From the NCBI GenBank assembly GCA_023265315.1, contig JAHFUA010000010.1, forward strand, positions 1-43,110: a stretch of DNA of 43,110 nucleotides. The letters are read 5' to 3'. Every line of letters starts with the position of its first letter. Position 1 is the first letter of the stretch. A model generated the notes under the pieces. The model had not been told where the DNA came from. It saw only the letters and a program-made list of their open reading frames with translations, and searched no databases. Position numbers and translations under genes: made by a program. The stretch comes from Acidobacteriota bacterium (GTDB lineage: Bacteria > Acidobacteriota > Terriglobia > Terriglobales > Acidobacteriaceae). Below are positions 35,959 to 43,110 of the stretch, one piece after another.

Positions 35959-37425
35959 ATGGCGGAGGAGACCGTCCTCATCGTTGACGATGAGAAGCTG
36001 GTGCGCTGGTCGCTGCGCCAGAAATACGAGGAGTGGGGCTTCACCGTTCTGGAAGCGGAGAACGGCACGGCCGGGCTGCGCCTGGCGCACAGCGGAAATC
36101 CCGGCCTCATCCTGCTCGACGTCCGCCTTCCCGACCTCAGCGGCCTGGAAGTGCTGGAGCGGCTGAAGGACAGTGGTGACGCCCGGGCGGTGATCATGAT
36201 CACCGCCGACCCGCAACTGGACGACGTCAAGACCGCCATCAAGCTCGGCGCCTTCGACTTCATCGGCAAGCCCATCGATTTCGACGAACTCCACGTGACC
36301 ACACAGAACGCACTGGAGGCCACGCGGCTGCGCAGCGAAGTAGAGTCGCTCCGCAGCGAGATGCAGCGGCGCGTCGGCTACCGCGACGTGGTCGCGGTGT
36401 CGAAGAAAATGTCCGAGCTGATGGGGTTCGTGCACAAGGTGGCGGCCAGCGAGGCTTCCACCATCCTGATCCAGGGCGAGAGCGGCACGGGAAAAGACCT
36501 GATCGCCAAAGCCATCCACTACCAGAGCTCGCGCCAGGACAAGGCCTTCGTCGCCATCAACTGCTCGGCCATCCCCGAGACCCTGATGGAAGCCGAGCTG
36601 TTCGGCCACGAGAAGGGCGCCTTCACCGACGCCAAGGCGATGAAGAAGGGCCTGTTTGAGATCGCCGACCGCGGCACCTTGTTCCTGGATGAGATCGGCG
36701 AGCTTTCGCCCTTTTTGCAGGCCAAGCTGTTGCGGGTGCTCGAAGACCAGGTGATCCGCCGCGTGGGCGGGGTGAAGGACATGCAGGCGGATGTGCGCGT
36801 GATTGCTGCCTCCAACCGCGACCTGGAGCGGGCCGTGCAGGAAGGCCGCTTCCGCCAGGACCTCTTCTACCGGCTGGCCATCATCAGCATTTACATCCCG
36901 CCCCTGCGCGAGCGCAAGGAAGACATTCTCCCGCTGGTGGAATTCTTCATCGAGCACTACAACACCAAGTTCCGCAAGTCCATTCGCGGCATCGCCGACG
37001 ATACTCGCCGGCTGCTGCTCAACCACGACTGGCCGGGGAACGTGCGCGAGCTCAAGAACGCCATCGAGCGCGCCATGATCCTCGAGGACGAGCCGGTCTT
37101 GCGTCCCGCCTACTTGCCTTTCTCCGTGGCCCAGCAGCACGCGCACCTCACCGCCTTCGAGCACATGTCGCCCAGGGCTAGTTCCAGCGGCGCGCTGCCC
37201 AATGGCCGCAGCCTGCCGCGCCTCTTCATCCCAGAGGGCGGCACTTCGCTCGAGGAGGTGGAGCGCGCGCTGGTGGAGATGGCCTTGCGCCAGGCCAACG
37301 GCAACCAAACCCATGCCGCCAAGCTGCTCGACATCAGCCGCGATGCGCTGCGCTACAAAATGAAGAAGTTCGGCCTGATGCATGCCGAAGAGGAAGAGCA
37401 ACCGGCATCCCAGCCGGAGCCGTAG
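35959..37425 (+). CDS. NtrC-family sigma54-dependent response regulator
   Basis: 488 residues. The receiver domain has VLIVDDE, phospho-acceptor Asp54 (ILLDVRLPD), Thr82 and Lys104. The AAA+ domain has Walker A GESGTGKD (173-180), the sigma54-contact loop GAFTDA (220-225), Walker B LFLDEIGEL (241-249) and an arginine finger region FRQDLFYRLAI. The C-terminal helix-turn-helix (about 420-470) shows NGNQTHAAKLLDISRDALRYKMKKFGL, like Fis. It activates sigma54 promoters when phosphorylated by the adjacent kinase. Confidence 0.97.
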   Translation: MAEETVLIVDDEKLVRWSLRQKYEEWGFTVLEAENGTAGLRLAHSGNPGLILLDVRLPDLSGLEVLERLKDSGDARAVIMITADPQLDDVKTAIKLGAFDFIGKPIDFDELHVTTQNALEATRLRSEVESLRSEMQRRVGYRDVVAVSKKMSELMGFVHKVAASEASTILIQGESGTGKDLIAKAIHYQSSRQDKAFVAINCSAIPETLMEAELFGHEKGAFTDAKAMKKGLFEIADRGTLFLDEIGELSPFLQAKLLRVLEDQVIRRVGGVKDMQADVRVIAASNRDLERAVQEGRFRQDLFYRLAIISIYIPPLRERKEDILPLVEFFIEHYNTKFRKSIRGIADDTRRLLLNHDWPGNVRELKNAIERAMILEDEPVLRPAYLPFSVAQQHAHLTAFEHMSPRASSSGALPNGRSLPRLFIPEGGTSLEEVERALVEMALRQANGNQTHAAKLLDISRDALRYKMKKFGLMHAEEEEQPASQPEP

Positions 37426-37637
37426 CCTGCAAGCGTGAGAAGGGGCGAATGAATGTCGCCCGGCACGCCAGTGCCGGGAATCGGGCAGCCATCGCTATTC
37501 GAGTGGCCGGTCTTGAAGCATCTGCCGCAGTCGGGTACCCTTCCCAGGATCGCTCCAGACTTCAGATTGGGTCTCTTGAGGAAGGAACCCCCACCCCCCG
37601 CCCCGATTATTCTCTGCTCTGCCCCAGGGAGCTACAT

Positions 37638-37673
37638 AAAGTGTGGACATCACAGAAAGTGTAGACATCACAG
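37638..37673 (+). repeat. tandem 18-bp repeat before a small gene
   Basis: Two copies differing at one base: AAAGTGTGGACATCACAG then AAAGTGTAGACATCACAG, followed by AAAGG, which may be the ribosome site for the gene at 37688. A CCCGGCA/TGCCGGG hairpin is near 37459-37480. Nothing else was recognised in 37426-37637. Confidence 0.8.
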
Positions 37674-37687
37674 AAAGGTAACTGGAT

Positions 37688-37945
37688 ATGTTCAAATATG
37701 CCGACCTGCGAGGTAAGCCGATAGTCATTAAGTGTTCTGGTTTAGCCTTGCCCGTGGTCGCTGAAGTTGTTGAAGTCGAAGAAGAAGGTCTATGGCTCAA
37801 GGCAGACATCTTGGGCCTTCGCCAGAAGAAGAATGATGATTCTTGGCCAGAAGCATGGCCGGAAGACCTCAAGATGTTTCTTTCGGCTCGAATTGAGTCT
37901 CTGGTGTTTGTTCCACGGGAACAGATTAGTTACATCGTGAGCTAG
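37688..37945 (+). CDS. small hypothetical protein, 85 residues
   Basis: MFKYADLRGKPIVIKCSGLA begins a short protein with alternating hydrophobic residues (VVAEVVEVEEEGLWLKADILGL and IESLVFVPREQISYIVS), the look of a small beta-barrel. An Sm-like or similar fold is possible, but no motif proves it. It has no signal peptide. The codon usage is less GC-rich than its neighbours (many TTT, TCT, GAA), which hints at a different origin. AAAGG lies about 10-12 bases before the ATG, inside a tandem repeat flank. Confidence 0.6.
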   Translation: MFKYADLRGKPIVIKCSGLALPVVAEVVEVEEEGLWLKADILGLRQKKNDDSWPEAWPEDLKMFLSARIESLVFVPREQISYIVS

Positions 37946-38120
37946 CGCTCAAGCAAAAAGCAAATCCAAGGTGCTGCCCATTGCCTGCATGTTTCTCTGG
38001 GCATCGCTTTTGCATGGAACAGGCTCCCGCAGACCGCCAGCCCCACAGAGCGCACGACGATTCATCGGTGGTTGATGATGGCCAGGAGCACACGGCAGAA
38101 GTGAGAGTATCTGCAGGGTA

Positions 38121-38282
38121 ATGACATTGCTGTTACCGGGCAAGGAACAACACACGCGAAAAGCGGCGGCGGTTCGGTCTGAGGTGAAAGGGCCGATTCG
38201 GTGCCATAAGTGCCAGTTGAAGTGCCGCGCCGCCGCCGAGTATTCAGCCGACACATGCGAGCCTAAACCACAAGACCTCTAG
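38121..38282 (+). CDS. small Cys-rich protein, likely zinc-binding, 53 residues
   Basis: A 54-codon frame from ATG 38121 to TAG 38282. It begins MTLLLPGKEQHTRKAAAVRS and ends with a cysteine cluster IRCHKCQLKCRAAAEYSADTCE: C-x2-C-x3-C-x10-C plus an adjacent His, the look of a small zinc ribbon or knuckle. AGGG lies just before the ATG, a little close. The reading frame is clean and the peptide is far less repetitive than a random shadow. A second small gene starts 14 bases after the stop. Function unknown; nucleic-acid binding is a guess. Confidence 0.55.
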   Translation: MTLLLPGKEQHTRKAAAVRSEVKGPIRCHKCQLKCRAAAEYSADTCEPKPQDL

Positions 38283-38296
38283 GAAACGGAGCCGCC

Positions 38297-38458
38297 TTGT
38301 CAGAGCGCAACGGTGATAAGTCGAGATTCGGACGAGAGCGCAAGCAGAAGGCCCTGCGGCGGAAACGCAACCGAGAGTTGCGGACAACACTTGGGCTCGT
38401 CAAACCGCCAGCAGCGAGTCACCCGAAATTGGGCGGCGCAGCGCGGCCGAGCGCGTAA
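38297..38458 (+). CDS. small Arg/Lys-rich protein, 53 residues
   Basis: TTG start with CGGAG five bases upstream. The peptide begins SERNGDKSRFGRERKQKALR (after the start) and continues with further K/R-rich residues, then LRTTLGLVKPPAA. This is a strongly basic helix followed by a short tail. It looks like a nucleic-acid- or ribosome-associated protein. I believe similar short basic proteins exist in Acidobacteriota, but could not check. It is probably in an operon with the Cys-rich gene upstream. Confidence 0.6.
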   Translation: MSERNGDKSRFGRERKQKALRRKRNRELRTTLGLVKPPAASHPKLGGAARPSA

Positions 38459-38560
38459 GCGCGCACCAGAGATCCTGCCTATTTCCAAAGAAGGTAAAAC
38501 GGCCACCTAGTACGGCTTGCTACGTTTGGCCAGGATTTCCAGCAGGAGCGGCGAATTCTT

Positions 38561-39175
38561 CTAGCTCTTGCCGGCCTTGGTCTCGGCAATCAGGCTTTGC
38601 ACTTTCTGGACCTGGTCCGGCGGCAGGTTGGGATTGTTCTTTAGCAGCTTTTCCCACGCGGCCAGGGCGCCGGCGTTGTCTTTGTAGGCGTCACGCCGCA
38701 CGATTCCCAGGTTGAACAGAGTGTTGGGATAGTTCGGGGAGACCTTCAGCACCTGGTTGAACTGCTCGATGGCCTTGTCGGGAAAGCCGGAGTAGAAGTA
38801 AGCCGTGCCCATGTCGGTGCGCACGTTGGGGTCGTCGGGACGGAGATCCAGCGCCTGCTGGTAGTAGCGGATGGCTTCCGACCAGAACTTGTGGTCGTAG
38901 TAGACGTTGCCCAGTTTGATCAATGTAGGCACATCCTTCGGATTCGCCTTGACCGCGTCCAGCAGAGGTTGCGCCTCCTGGTTGAGCGATGCCACCGACT
39001 GCATGGATTCGCTCGACGAAGGGCTGGGGGCGGCGGCCGCAGCCGGTGCGTTGGCCACCGGCGAAGACGATCCCCGGAAGAGCCAGCCCGCTATCAATCC
39101 GGCGAACAGGCACACCATCGCCAGCAGGTAAGCCTCACGGCTGCTCCAGGTCTTGGCGGAGGTCGGCGGTTGCAT
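38561..39175 (-). CDS. membrane-anchored TPR protein
   Basis: 204 residues from ATG 39175; an AAGGAG lies about 14 bases upstream, and a start at 39211 is also possible. One membrane helix (AYLLAMVCLFAGLIAGWLF, about 15-33) is followed by an Ala/Pro/Ser linker and about three tetratricopeptide repeats (about 70-200): KLGNVYYDHKFWSEAIRYYQQALDLRPDDP, DMGTAYFYSGFPDKAIEQFNQVLKVSPNYP, then NLGIVRRDAYKDNAGALAAWEKLLKNNP. TPRs mediate protein contacts. Similar proteins serve in cytochrome c assembly or secretion, but the role here is not shown. Confidence 0.88.
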   Translation of the reverse strand: MQPPTSAKTWSSREAYLLAMVCLFAGLIAGWLFRGSSSPVANAPAAAAAPSPSSSESMQSVASLNQEAQPLLDAVKANPKDVPTLIKLGNVYYDHKFWSEAIRYYQQALDLRPDDPNVRTDMGTAYFYSGFPDKAIEQFNQVLKVSPNYPNTLFNLGIVRRDAYKDNAGALAAWEKLLKNNPNLPPDQVQKVQSLIAETKAGKS

Positions 39176-39240
39176 GGGCAAAATCGATGCTCCTTGAGAG
39201 GCCCATCTCATAATGAGCCAACGGCGTAAACCCTCAGATC

Positions 39241-39355
39241 CCTCAGGGGCTAAAGCCCGCGTTTTTCGTGGCCCTGTACGGCACGGCTCCGCACCCCAGC
39301 AAACCAAGATCGGGTTTGCTGGGGACCCCGCTGAAGCCGTGCCCTCCCGAAAAGC
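39241..39355. repeat. REP-like element (copy 3, inverted) with an extra hairpin
   Basis: Read on the minus strand it repeats the order of 10365-10434: CGGGAGGGCACGGCTTCAGC first, later GCGGGCTTTAGCCCCTGAGG. Between them sits a perfect 12-bp hairpin CCCCAGCAAACC/GGTTTGCTGGGG (39294-39305, 39313-39324), related to the repeat within the histidine kinase gene. It lies between the TPR gene and the crp-like gene; nothing else is seen in 39176-39506. Confidence 0.75.
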
Positions 39356-39506
39356 ATTTATGAGATAGCTAGATAGCTTCTGAATCAGACTGCTCTTCGG
39401 CAGCGTTGCCGGTGCACGTTGTAGGCGGACAAAGTCGCCCGCCGGAAACACCGTATCTTATCGTGTTTGAGGGACTCGCGACGAGGCGTGACTGGCTGCG
39501 CAAGCT

Positions 39507-40262
39507 TCAGATGGCGGCGGCCCGCAGTTCCTCAGGAACCAGGTACACGGAGCTGCCCTTCACGCGGATGAGGCGGCGTCGCTTGAAGTCCGACAAAAGC
39601 CGGCTCACCGTCTCCCGCGAGGCGCCGATAATGCGCCCGATCTCCTCGTGGGTCATGTGGAAAGGCACGCAGACGCCTTCCTCCTCAGTCTTACCGTGCT
39701 CGTTCGCCCACTCCAGCAGCAGTTGCGCCAGCTTGGAGCGCGTGCTGGGTGCCAGCGCCAGCAACCGGGCCTGCTCCCAGGACTTGTGCAGTTCCATGCT
39801 CAAGTGCTCGGCAACGCGCAGGGCGACGTCCGGATGTGTGCGCAGAAAACGCTGGAACTTGCGCGCCGGAATGAAGGCCACCTGGGCCGGAGTGAGGGTT
39901 TCGGCCGTGGCGGCGTAGGACGAACCGGCAATCAGGCTGCTCAGGCCCAGCAACTCTCCCGCCTCAACCAGCCGGAGAATGATGGCTTCCCCCTGCTTGG
40001 AACCGGCGGTGAGCTTGGCTTCGCCGCTGCACAGCACAAACAGACCGCGTGGCATTTCGCCTTCGACGAACAGCACCGCACTCGCGGGGTAGAGCGCCGT
40101 CTGCCGGATCATGTTCAGCTCCCGCATGGTTTCCACCGACATGCGGCAGAACAGCGTCTTCTGACGGGCGCTGCAGTCCGCGCAGTTCTCCACCACCCGC
40201 AATCCGTAGGGAGCTGCCGAGTTCGCGACGGACAATGAGGCCTTACTGGTTGCGGTCTGCAT
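39507..40262 (-). CDS. Crp/Fnr-family transcription regulator with FNR-like cysteines
   Basis: 251 residues from ATG 40262, where GGAGGAA sits about six bases upstream; an upstream ATG at 40301 lacks one. N-terminal cysteines ENCADCSARQKTLFC (Cys27, 30, 39) plus Cys78 resemble the iron-sulfur ligands of FNR. A cyclic-nucleotide-binding-type beta-roll follows (about 45-140), then a dimer helix and a winged helix. The recognition helix ASRETVSRLLSDF has R216-E217-x3-R221, the exact spacing of CRP R180-E181-x3-R185, predicting GTGA/TCAC binding. Two such sites lie upstream of the gene, and others before resB and the histidine kinase. Oxygen or redox sensing is inferred. Confidence 0.92.
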   Translation of the reverse strand: MQTATSKASLSVANSAAPYGLRVVENCADCSARQKTLFCRMSVETMRELNMIRQTALYPASAVLFVEGEMPRGLFVLCSGEAKLTAGSKQGEAIILRLVEAGELLGLSSLIAGSSYAATAETLTPAQVAFIPARKFQRFLRTHPDVALRVAEHLSMELHKSWEQARLLALAPSTRSKLAQLLLEWANEHGKTEEEGVCVPFHMTHEEIGRIIGASRETVSRLLSDFKRRRLIRVKGSSVYLVPEELRAAAI

Positions 40263-40477
40263 CGCTACTTCCTCCGTCGAGGGGCCATCGCAGCACTCCA
40301 TCGACCCGACCGGCTTCTTTGACCCATCGGTGGCTCCCCGCCCAATCCCTCAGAGTGTGGGGTCTCAAAGAACTGAGACTAGGAACCACCGTCAAGGCTT
40401 GCAGGCCCAACTCCGCCAGGAGCCGGCCTGACCACCTGTGCTGACTGCTAGTGTCGAATCTTTGCCGCAACCCGGGC

Positions 40478-40515
40478 TGTGATGCGCATCACGTTGTTCG
40501 GTGACAAGAGTCACG
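40478..40515. promoter_or_regulatory. two tandem CRP-type sites upstream of the crp-like gene
   Basis: TGTGATGCGCATCACG (40478-40493) and GGTGACAAGAGTCACG (40500-40515) both contain GTGA-N6-TCAC. Their centres are 22 bases apart, about two helical turns, so bound dimers would face the same side. They are about 216 bases before the regulator ATG and 270 before the DinB-like gene. Confidence 0.7.
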
Positions 40516-40542
40516 GCTCGCTCACGCCCGCAACGCGCCACC

Positions 40543-40675
40543 AGATCCCTCGCTGCGCTCGGGATTTCGGCTGCGGCTCAGGTTTTAGCCTGCCCTGAGT
40601 AGCTGAGCGAAGCGAAGCTGCCGAATGGGCCGCGGGAAGCGCCTCAAGATCCCTCGCTGCGCTCGGGATTTCGGC
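40543..40675 (+). repeat. 29-bp direct repeat pair in GC-rich intergenic DNA
   Basis: An identical 29-bp word starting AGATCCCTCGCTGCGCTCGG occurs at 40543-40571 and 40647-40675. Flanking CACGCCCGCAA[AC]GCGCC words are also duplicated (about 40522 and 40715). No gene is seen between 40263 and 40785; besides these repeats and the CRP sites there is a GTCTCA/TGAGAC hairpin (40363-40380) in the likely leader of the regulator gene. Confidence 0.75.
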
Positions 40676-40785
40676 CCGCGGGCTCATGCTTCTCCTCGCT
40701 TCGCTCGGCTCCGCTCACGCCCGCAAAGCGCCTCAAGTTGCAATTCTTCCCTCGCCGGTCTATAACACTCCCTCCCGGAGGGCAC

Positions 40786-41307
40786 ATGAGAAAACTTACC
40801 TGGCTCTTTGTGTTCGCGAGCCTGTTGTGTTCCATCCTCTTCGCCCAGGAAAAGAACCCGGTCGCTGCTGCTATCCGCGAAGCCGAACAGGGACGCAGCA
40901 AAACGATAGTCGCGGCCGCCGAAGAGATGCCGGCCGACAAATACGGTTTCAAAGCCACGCCGGATCAGATGACATTTGGCCACCTAACTCTTCACATCGC
41001 CGAGGGAAACTATCTGTTTTGTTCGAAGATCGGCGGCGTCGCCGCGCCGCAACTCCCCAAGCTCAGCGAAACCGACCCCAAGGACAAGCTGGTGGCGCGC
41101 ATGAAGTCTTCGTTCGATTTCTGCGCGACGGCGCTGGCCAAGCTCGACGACTCCAATCTGGGCGAGACGTTCACCTTGTTCGGAGAGCGGAAGGCGTCAC
41201 GGGCGATGGCGATCCTGATGCTCGCCGGGAGCTGGGCTGACCATTATTCGCTGCAAGCCACCTACCTGCGGCTTAACGGACACTTGCCGCCCACGGCGAA
41301 AAAGTGA
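40786..41307 (+). CDS. exported DinB-like protein
   Basis: 173 residues; GGAGG about five bases before ATG 40786. A signal peptide (MRKLTWLFVFASLLCSILFA) precedes a four-helix bundle of the DinB/YfiT type. The putative metal ligands are His66 and His70 (TFGHLTLHIAEGN) and His153 (SWADHYSLQATYLR), matching the usual H-x3-H plus later His. Intracellular relatives include bacillithiol- and mycothiol-dependent transferases, but an exported version has no known reaction. Such secreted DinB proteins are frequent in Acidobacteriota, to my knowledge. Confidence 0.85.
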   Translation: MRKLTWLFVFASLLCSILFAQEKNPVAAAIREAEQGRSKTIVAAAEEMPADKYGFKATPDQMTFGHLTLHIAEGNYLFCSKIGGVAAPQLPKLSETDPKDKLVARMKSSFDFCATALAKLDDSNLGETFTLFGERKASRAMAILMLAGSWADHYSLQATYLRLNGHLPPTAKK

Positions 41308-41312
41308 AGAGG

Positions 41313-41380
41313 GGCTGTTGGCTATTGGCCATTGGCCCGTAGCTCAAGAGCCAAAAGCTAACAGCCAAGAGCCAACAGCC
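41313..41380. repeat. inverted heptamer element between convergent genes
   Basis: Left arm 41313-41340, four units of theme GGCTNTT; right arm 41346-41380, five units of the complement (AACAGCC, AAGAGCC). A few bases further, ATCACAA-type units run into the stop of the next gene (41392). It sits between the DinB-like stop and the synthetase stop. Confidence 0.92.
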
Positions 41381-41391
41381 GGTGTAGCAAA

Positions 41392-43110
41392 TCACAAATC
41401 AATGAAGGCTCTCACCAGCGGCTCGTCCAGGGCGCGCGCTAGCTTCATCCCCAGCTTTTTGGAAATGCCCTGCATCTCATAGTTCTCCTCCAGGAAGCTT
41501 CCCAGCACGCGCGCGATCTTTTCCTGGCGGGCGATCTCCAGCATTCTGCGCAGCAGCTCCGTCCCCAGCCCCTGCCGTTGCCACTGATCACTGACCAGCA
41601 CCGCGAATTCGGCTTCGTTGATGCCGTGCAGGCGGCTGAGCCGTCCCACGGCCAGCAGCTCCTGCGCCCCTGTCGCCGGATCGGTTCGTACCGCCACCAG
41701 CGCCATCTCGCGGTCATAATCGATGAAGCAAATGCGCATCAACCGGTAGTGCGCGATCCGCTGGCTGAGCTTCAGGGCGTTGAAATAGCGCAGGTAGACG
41801 CTGCGTTCCGAGAGCGTCTGGTGGAACTGCACCATCAGCGGCTCGTCCTCGGGGCGGATAGGACGGATGGTCACCCGCTCGCCGCTCTTCAGGGTCCAGT
41901 CCGCGACGTACTGCGCCGGATAGGGACGCACAGCGGAGTGCGGCAACAGGTCCTCGCTCATCTCCGGGCCGTGCACCACCACGCGCGCGTCCAGCGCCAG
42001 CAGACGTTCGGGCGACGCCAGCAGCGGGTTGACGTCGATCTCCTTGATCCAGTGTTGCTCCACCACCAGTTGGCTGAACCGCACCAGCAGCTCTTCCAAA
42101 GCGGCAAGGTTCACCGCCTTACGACCGCGCACACCTGTGAGCGCTTTGAAGATGCGGGTCTGCTCCATCATGCGGCGGGCGAGCGTGGTGTTGAGCGGTG
42201 GCAGCGCCAGCGCGCGGTCCTCGAACACTTCCACCAGTTGCCCGCCGGCGCCGAAAAGCAGCACCGGGCCGAACTGCGGATCGATGGAGCTGCCGAGGAT
42301 GAGCTCGTAGCCTTCCAGCTTGACCATCGGCTGCACGGTCACCCCCTGGAAGTGCTCAGGCCCGGCCTTCTCGCTGACCGACGTCCGGATGGCATGCCAG
42401 GCGCGGCGCACCTCGCCCTCATGGTTCAGGTTCAACTGCACCCCGCCGACATCCGTCTTGTGGGTGATGGTTGCCGAGTGGAGCTTCAGGACCACCGGGT
42501 AGCCGATCCTTTCCGCCAGTTCGACAGCGGCGTCCTCGCTGGAGGCGATTTGCGTCTCGATGGTGGCAATGCCGTAAGCAGCCAGCAACTGCTTGGACTC
42601 GGCTTCCGTCAGCAGGGTCCTGCGGCGCCGGCGCGCGTCCTGGATGATCTTCTCGGCGGCCGCCCGGCCGGGAGCGCCTTCCGCGCCCGCCGAGAGCACC
42701 GGCGTCTCGTACAGCCCGCGCAGGTTATAACTGTAGCGCCACATGTAGTTGAACATGCGGATCGCGGTCTCGGGATAGGGGAAGCTGGGGATGTTGGCGC
42801 GGCTCAGGATGCTCTCGCCGAGAGTCGCGCTGGTGCCGCCCATCCAACTGGCGAGCAGGGGCTTGGACCAGGCAGTGGCACTGGACTTCAGCTTCTCCGC
42901 CGTTTCCCCGGGCTCGGCCATGCCCTGCGGCGCCAAAATCGCCAGCACGGCATCGCAGTTCGGGTCTTTGCCTACGGTTTCCACCGCTTTCACGTAGCGA
43001 GTCGCATCGGCGTCGCCGATGGTATCCACCGGGTTGGCATGGCTCCAGTGCGGCGACAAGAGCTGGTCCAGTGCCTCGATAGTCTCGGCGGAAAGCTCGG
43101 CCAGTTCGCC
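41392..43110 (-). CDS. acyl-CoA synthetase (NDP-forming)/GNAT protein acetyltransferase fusion, 5' end missing
   Basis: 572 codons are visible; the frame is open to the window edge, so the N-terminal CoA-binding part is missing. The visible part has a succinyl-CoA-ligase-like segment (PHWSHANPVDTIGDADATRYVKAVE), an ATP-grasp domain (ESKQLLAAYGIATIETQIASS onward, with VVLKLHSATITHKTDVGGVQLN), and a C-terminal GNAT domain (about the last 165 residues: VTIRPIRPEDEPLMVQFHQTLSERSVYLRYF, then WQRQGLGTELLRRMLEIAR, which is the acetyl-CoA loop). This is the layout of PatZ/Pat-type lysine acetyltransferases that modify acetyl-CoA synthetase and other proteins. The stop lies beside a heptamer element. 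Confidence 0.93.
   Translation of the reverse strand, partial: GELAELSAETIEALDQLLSPHWSHANPVDTIGDADATRYVKAVETVGKDPNCDAVLAILAPQGMAEPGETAEKLKSSATAWSKPLLASWMGGTSATLGESILSRANIPSFPYPETAIRMFNYMWRYSYNLRGLYETPVLSAGAEGAPGRAAAEKIIQDARRRRRTLLTEAESKQLLAAYGIATIETQIASSEDAAVELAERIGYPVVLKLHSATITHKTDVGGVQLNLNHEGEVRRAWHAIRTSVSEKAGPEHFQGVTVQPMVKLEGYELILGSSIDPQFGPVLLFGAGGQLVEVFEDRALALPPLNTTLARRMMEQTRIFKALTGVRGRKAVNLAALEELLVRFSQLVVEQHWIKEIDVNPLLASPERLLALDARVVVHGPEMSEDLLPHSAVRPYPAQYVADWTLKSGERVTIRPIRPEDEPLMVQFHQTLSERSVYLRYFNALKLSQRIAHYRLMRICFIDYDREMALVAVRTDPATGAQELLAVGRLSRLHGINEAEFAVLVSDQWQRQGLGTELLRRMLEIARQEKIARVLGSFLEENYEMQGISKKLGMKLARALDEPLVRAFIDL

Noticed and set aside
38014-38121. 35-codon plus-strand frame ending in a TAATG overlap with the Cys-rich gene
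   Set aside because: No ribosome site and no recognisable motif; kept only as a note within the tiny-operon finding.
37949-38254. Minus-strand 101-codon frame over the small-protein operon
   Set aside because: It is the shadow of the plus-strand small genes, which have better starts, ribosome sites and motifs.
40543-40675. 29-bp direct repeats considered as a CRISPR array
   Set aside because: Only two copies with a 75-base, GC-rich non-spacer-like interval and no cas genes; better explained as intergenic repeats.

Overview
The window reads as chromosomal DNA of an Acidobacteriota member, probably class Acidobacteriia/Terriglobia (Koribacter- or Sulfotelmatobacter-like). The basis is high GC, abundant short repeats between genes, secreted PQQ-type and beta-propeller lipoproteins, a hopanoid-type glycosyltransferase and the overall gene style. 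This placement is inferred from content; no search was run.

Left part (1-15.7 kb): a replication-origin type neighbourhood. dnaN and dnaA read left, while rpmH-rnpA-yidD-yidC-jag-mnmE reads right, the classical divergent arrangement. A secreted amidase and a PQQ-dehydrogenase-like lipoprotein lie between dnaA and rpmH. ruvA, an unrecognised 245-residue protein, two tiny membrane proteins and an M50/CBS site-2 protease follow. Candidate DnaA boxes occur in the dnaN-dnaA gap, next to dnaA, and unexpectedly in a large AT-richer gap near 22 kb.

Middle (15.8-27.8 kb): a beta-propeller lipoprotein, thrS, a small anchored protein, an acyl-CoA carboxylase carboxyltransferase, a second PQQ-type lipoprotein, an OmpA-family protein with a textbook terminator, an O6-alkylguanine-DNA alkyltransferase, recA, and the RNase P RNA gene (rnpB, minus strand) with a good -10 element.

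Right part (27.9-43.1 kb): two tandem MacB-type permeases without an ATPase, a hopanoid/ceramide-type glycosyltransferase, the ResB-CcsA cytochrome c assembly pair, an NtrB/NtrC-like two-component system, a tiny pair of 53-residue proteins (one Cys-rich, one Arg-rich), a TPR protein, a Crp/Fnr regulator, a secreted DinB-like protein, and a truncated acyl-CoA synthetase/GNAT fusion. Four CRP-type palindromes (GTGA-N6-TCAC) lie before resB, the histidine kinase and the regulator gene. The regulator carries CRP's R-E-x-x-x-R recognition helix together with FNR-like cysteines, so a local, probably autoregulated circuit controlling cytochrome c assembly and the two-component system is likely.

The most unusual signal is a set of elements with a strict 7-base period. 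They are mostly two inverted arms of about four heptamers each (28 bp). Each element has its own heptamer, so the architecture is shared but not the sequence. They sit at gene ends (stop codons fall inside or abut several), and single-arm versions lie inside the coding regions of rnpA and mnmE. An 8-base and a 10-base relative, and a separate REP-like hairpin family, are also present.
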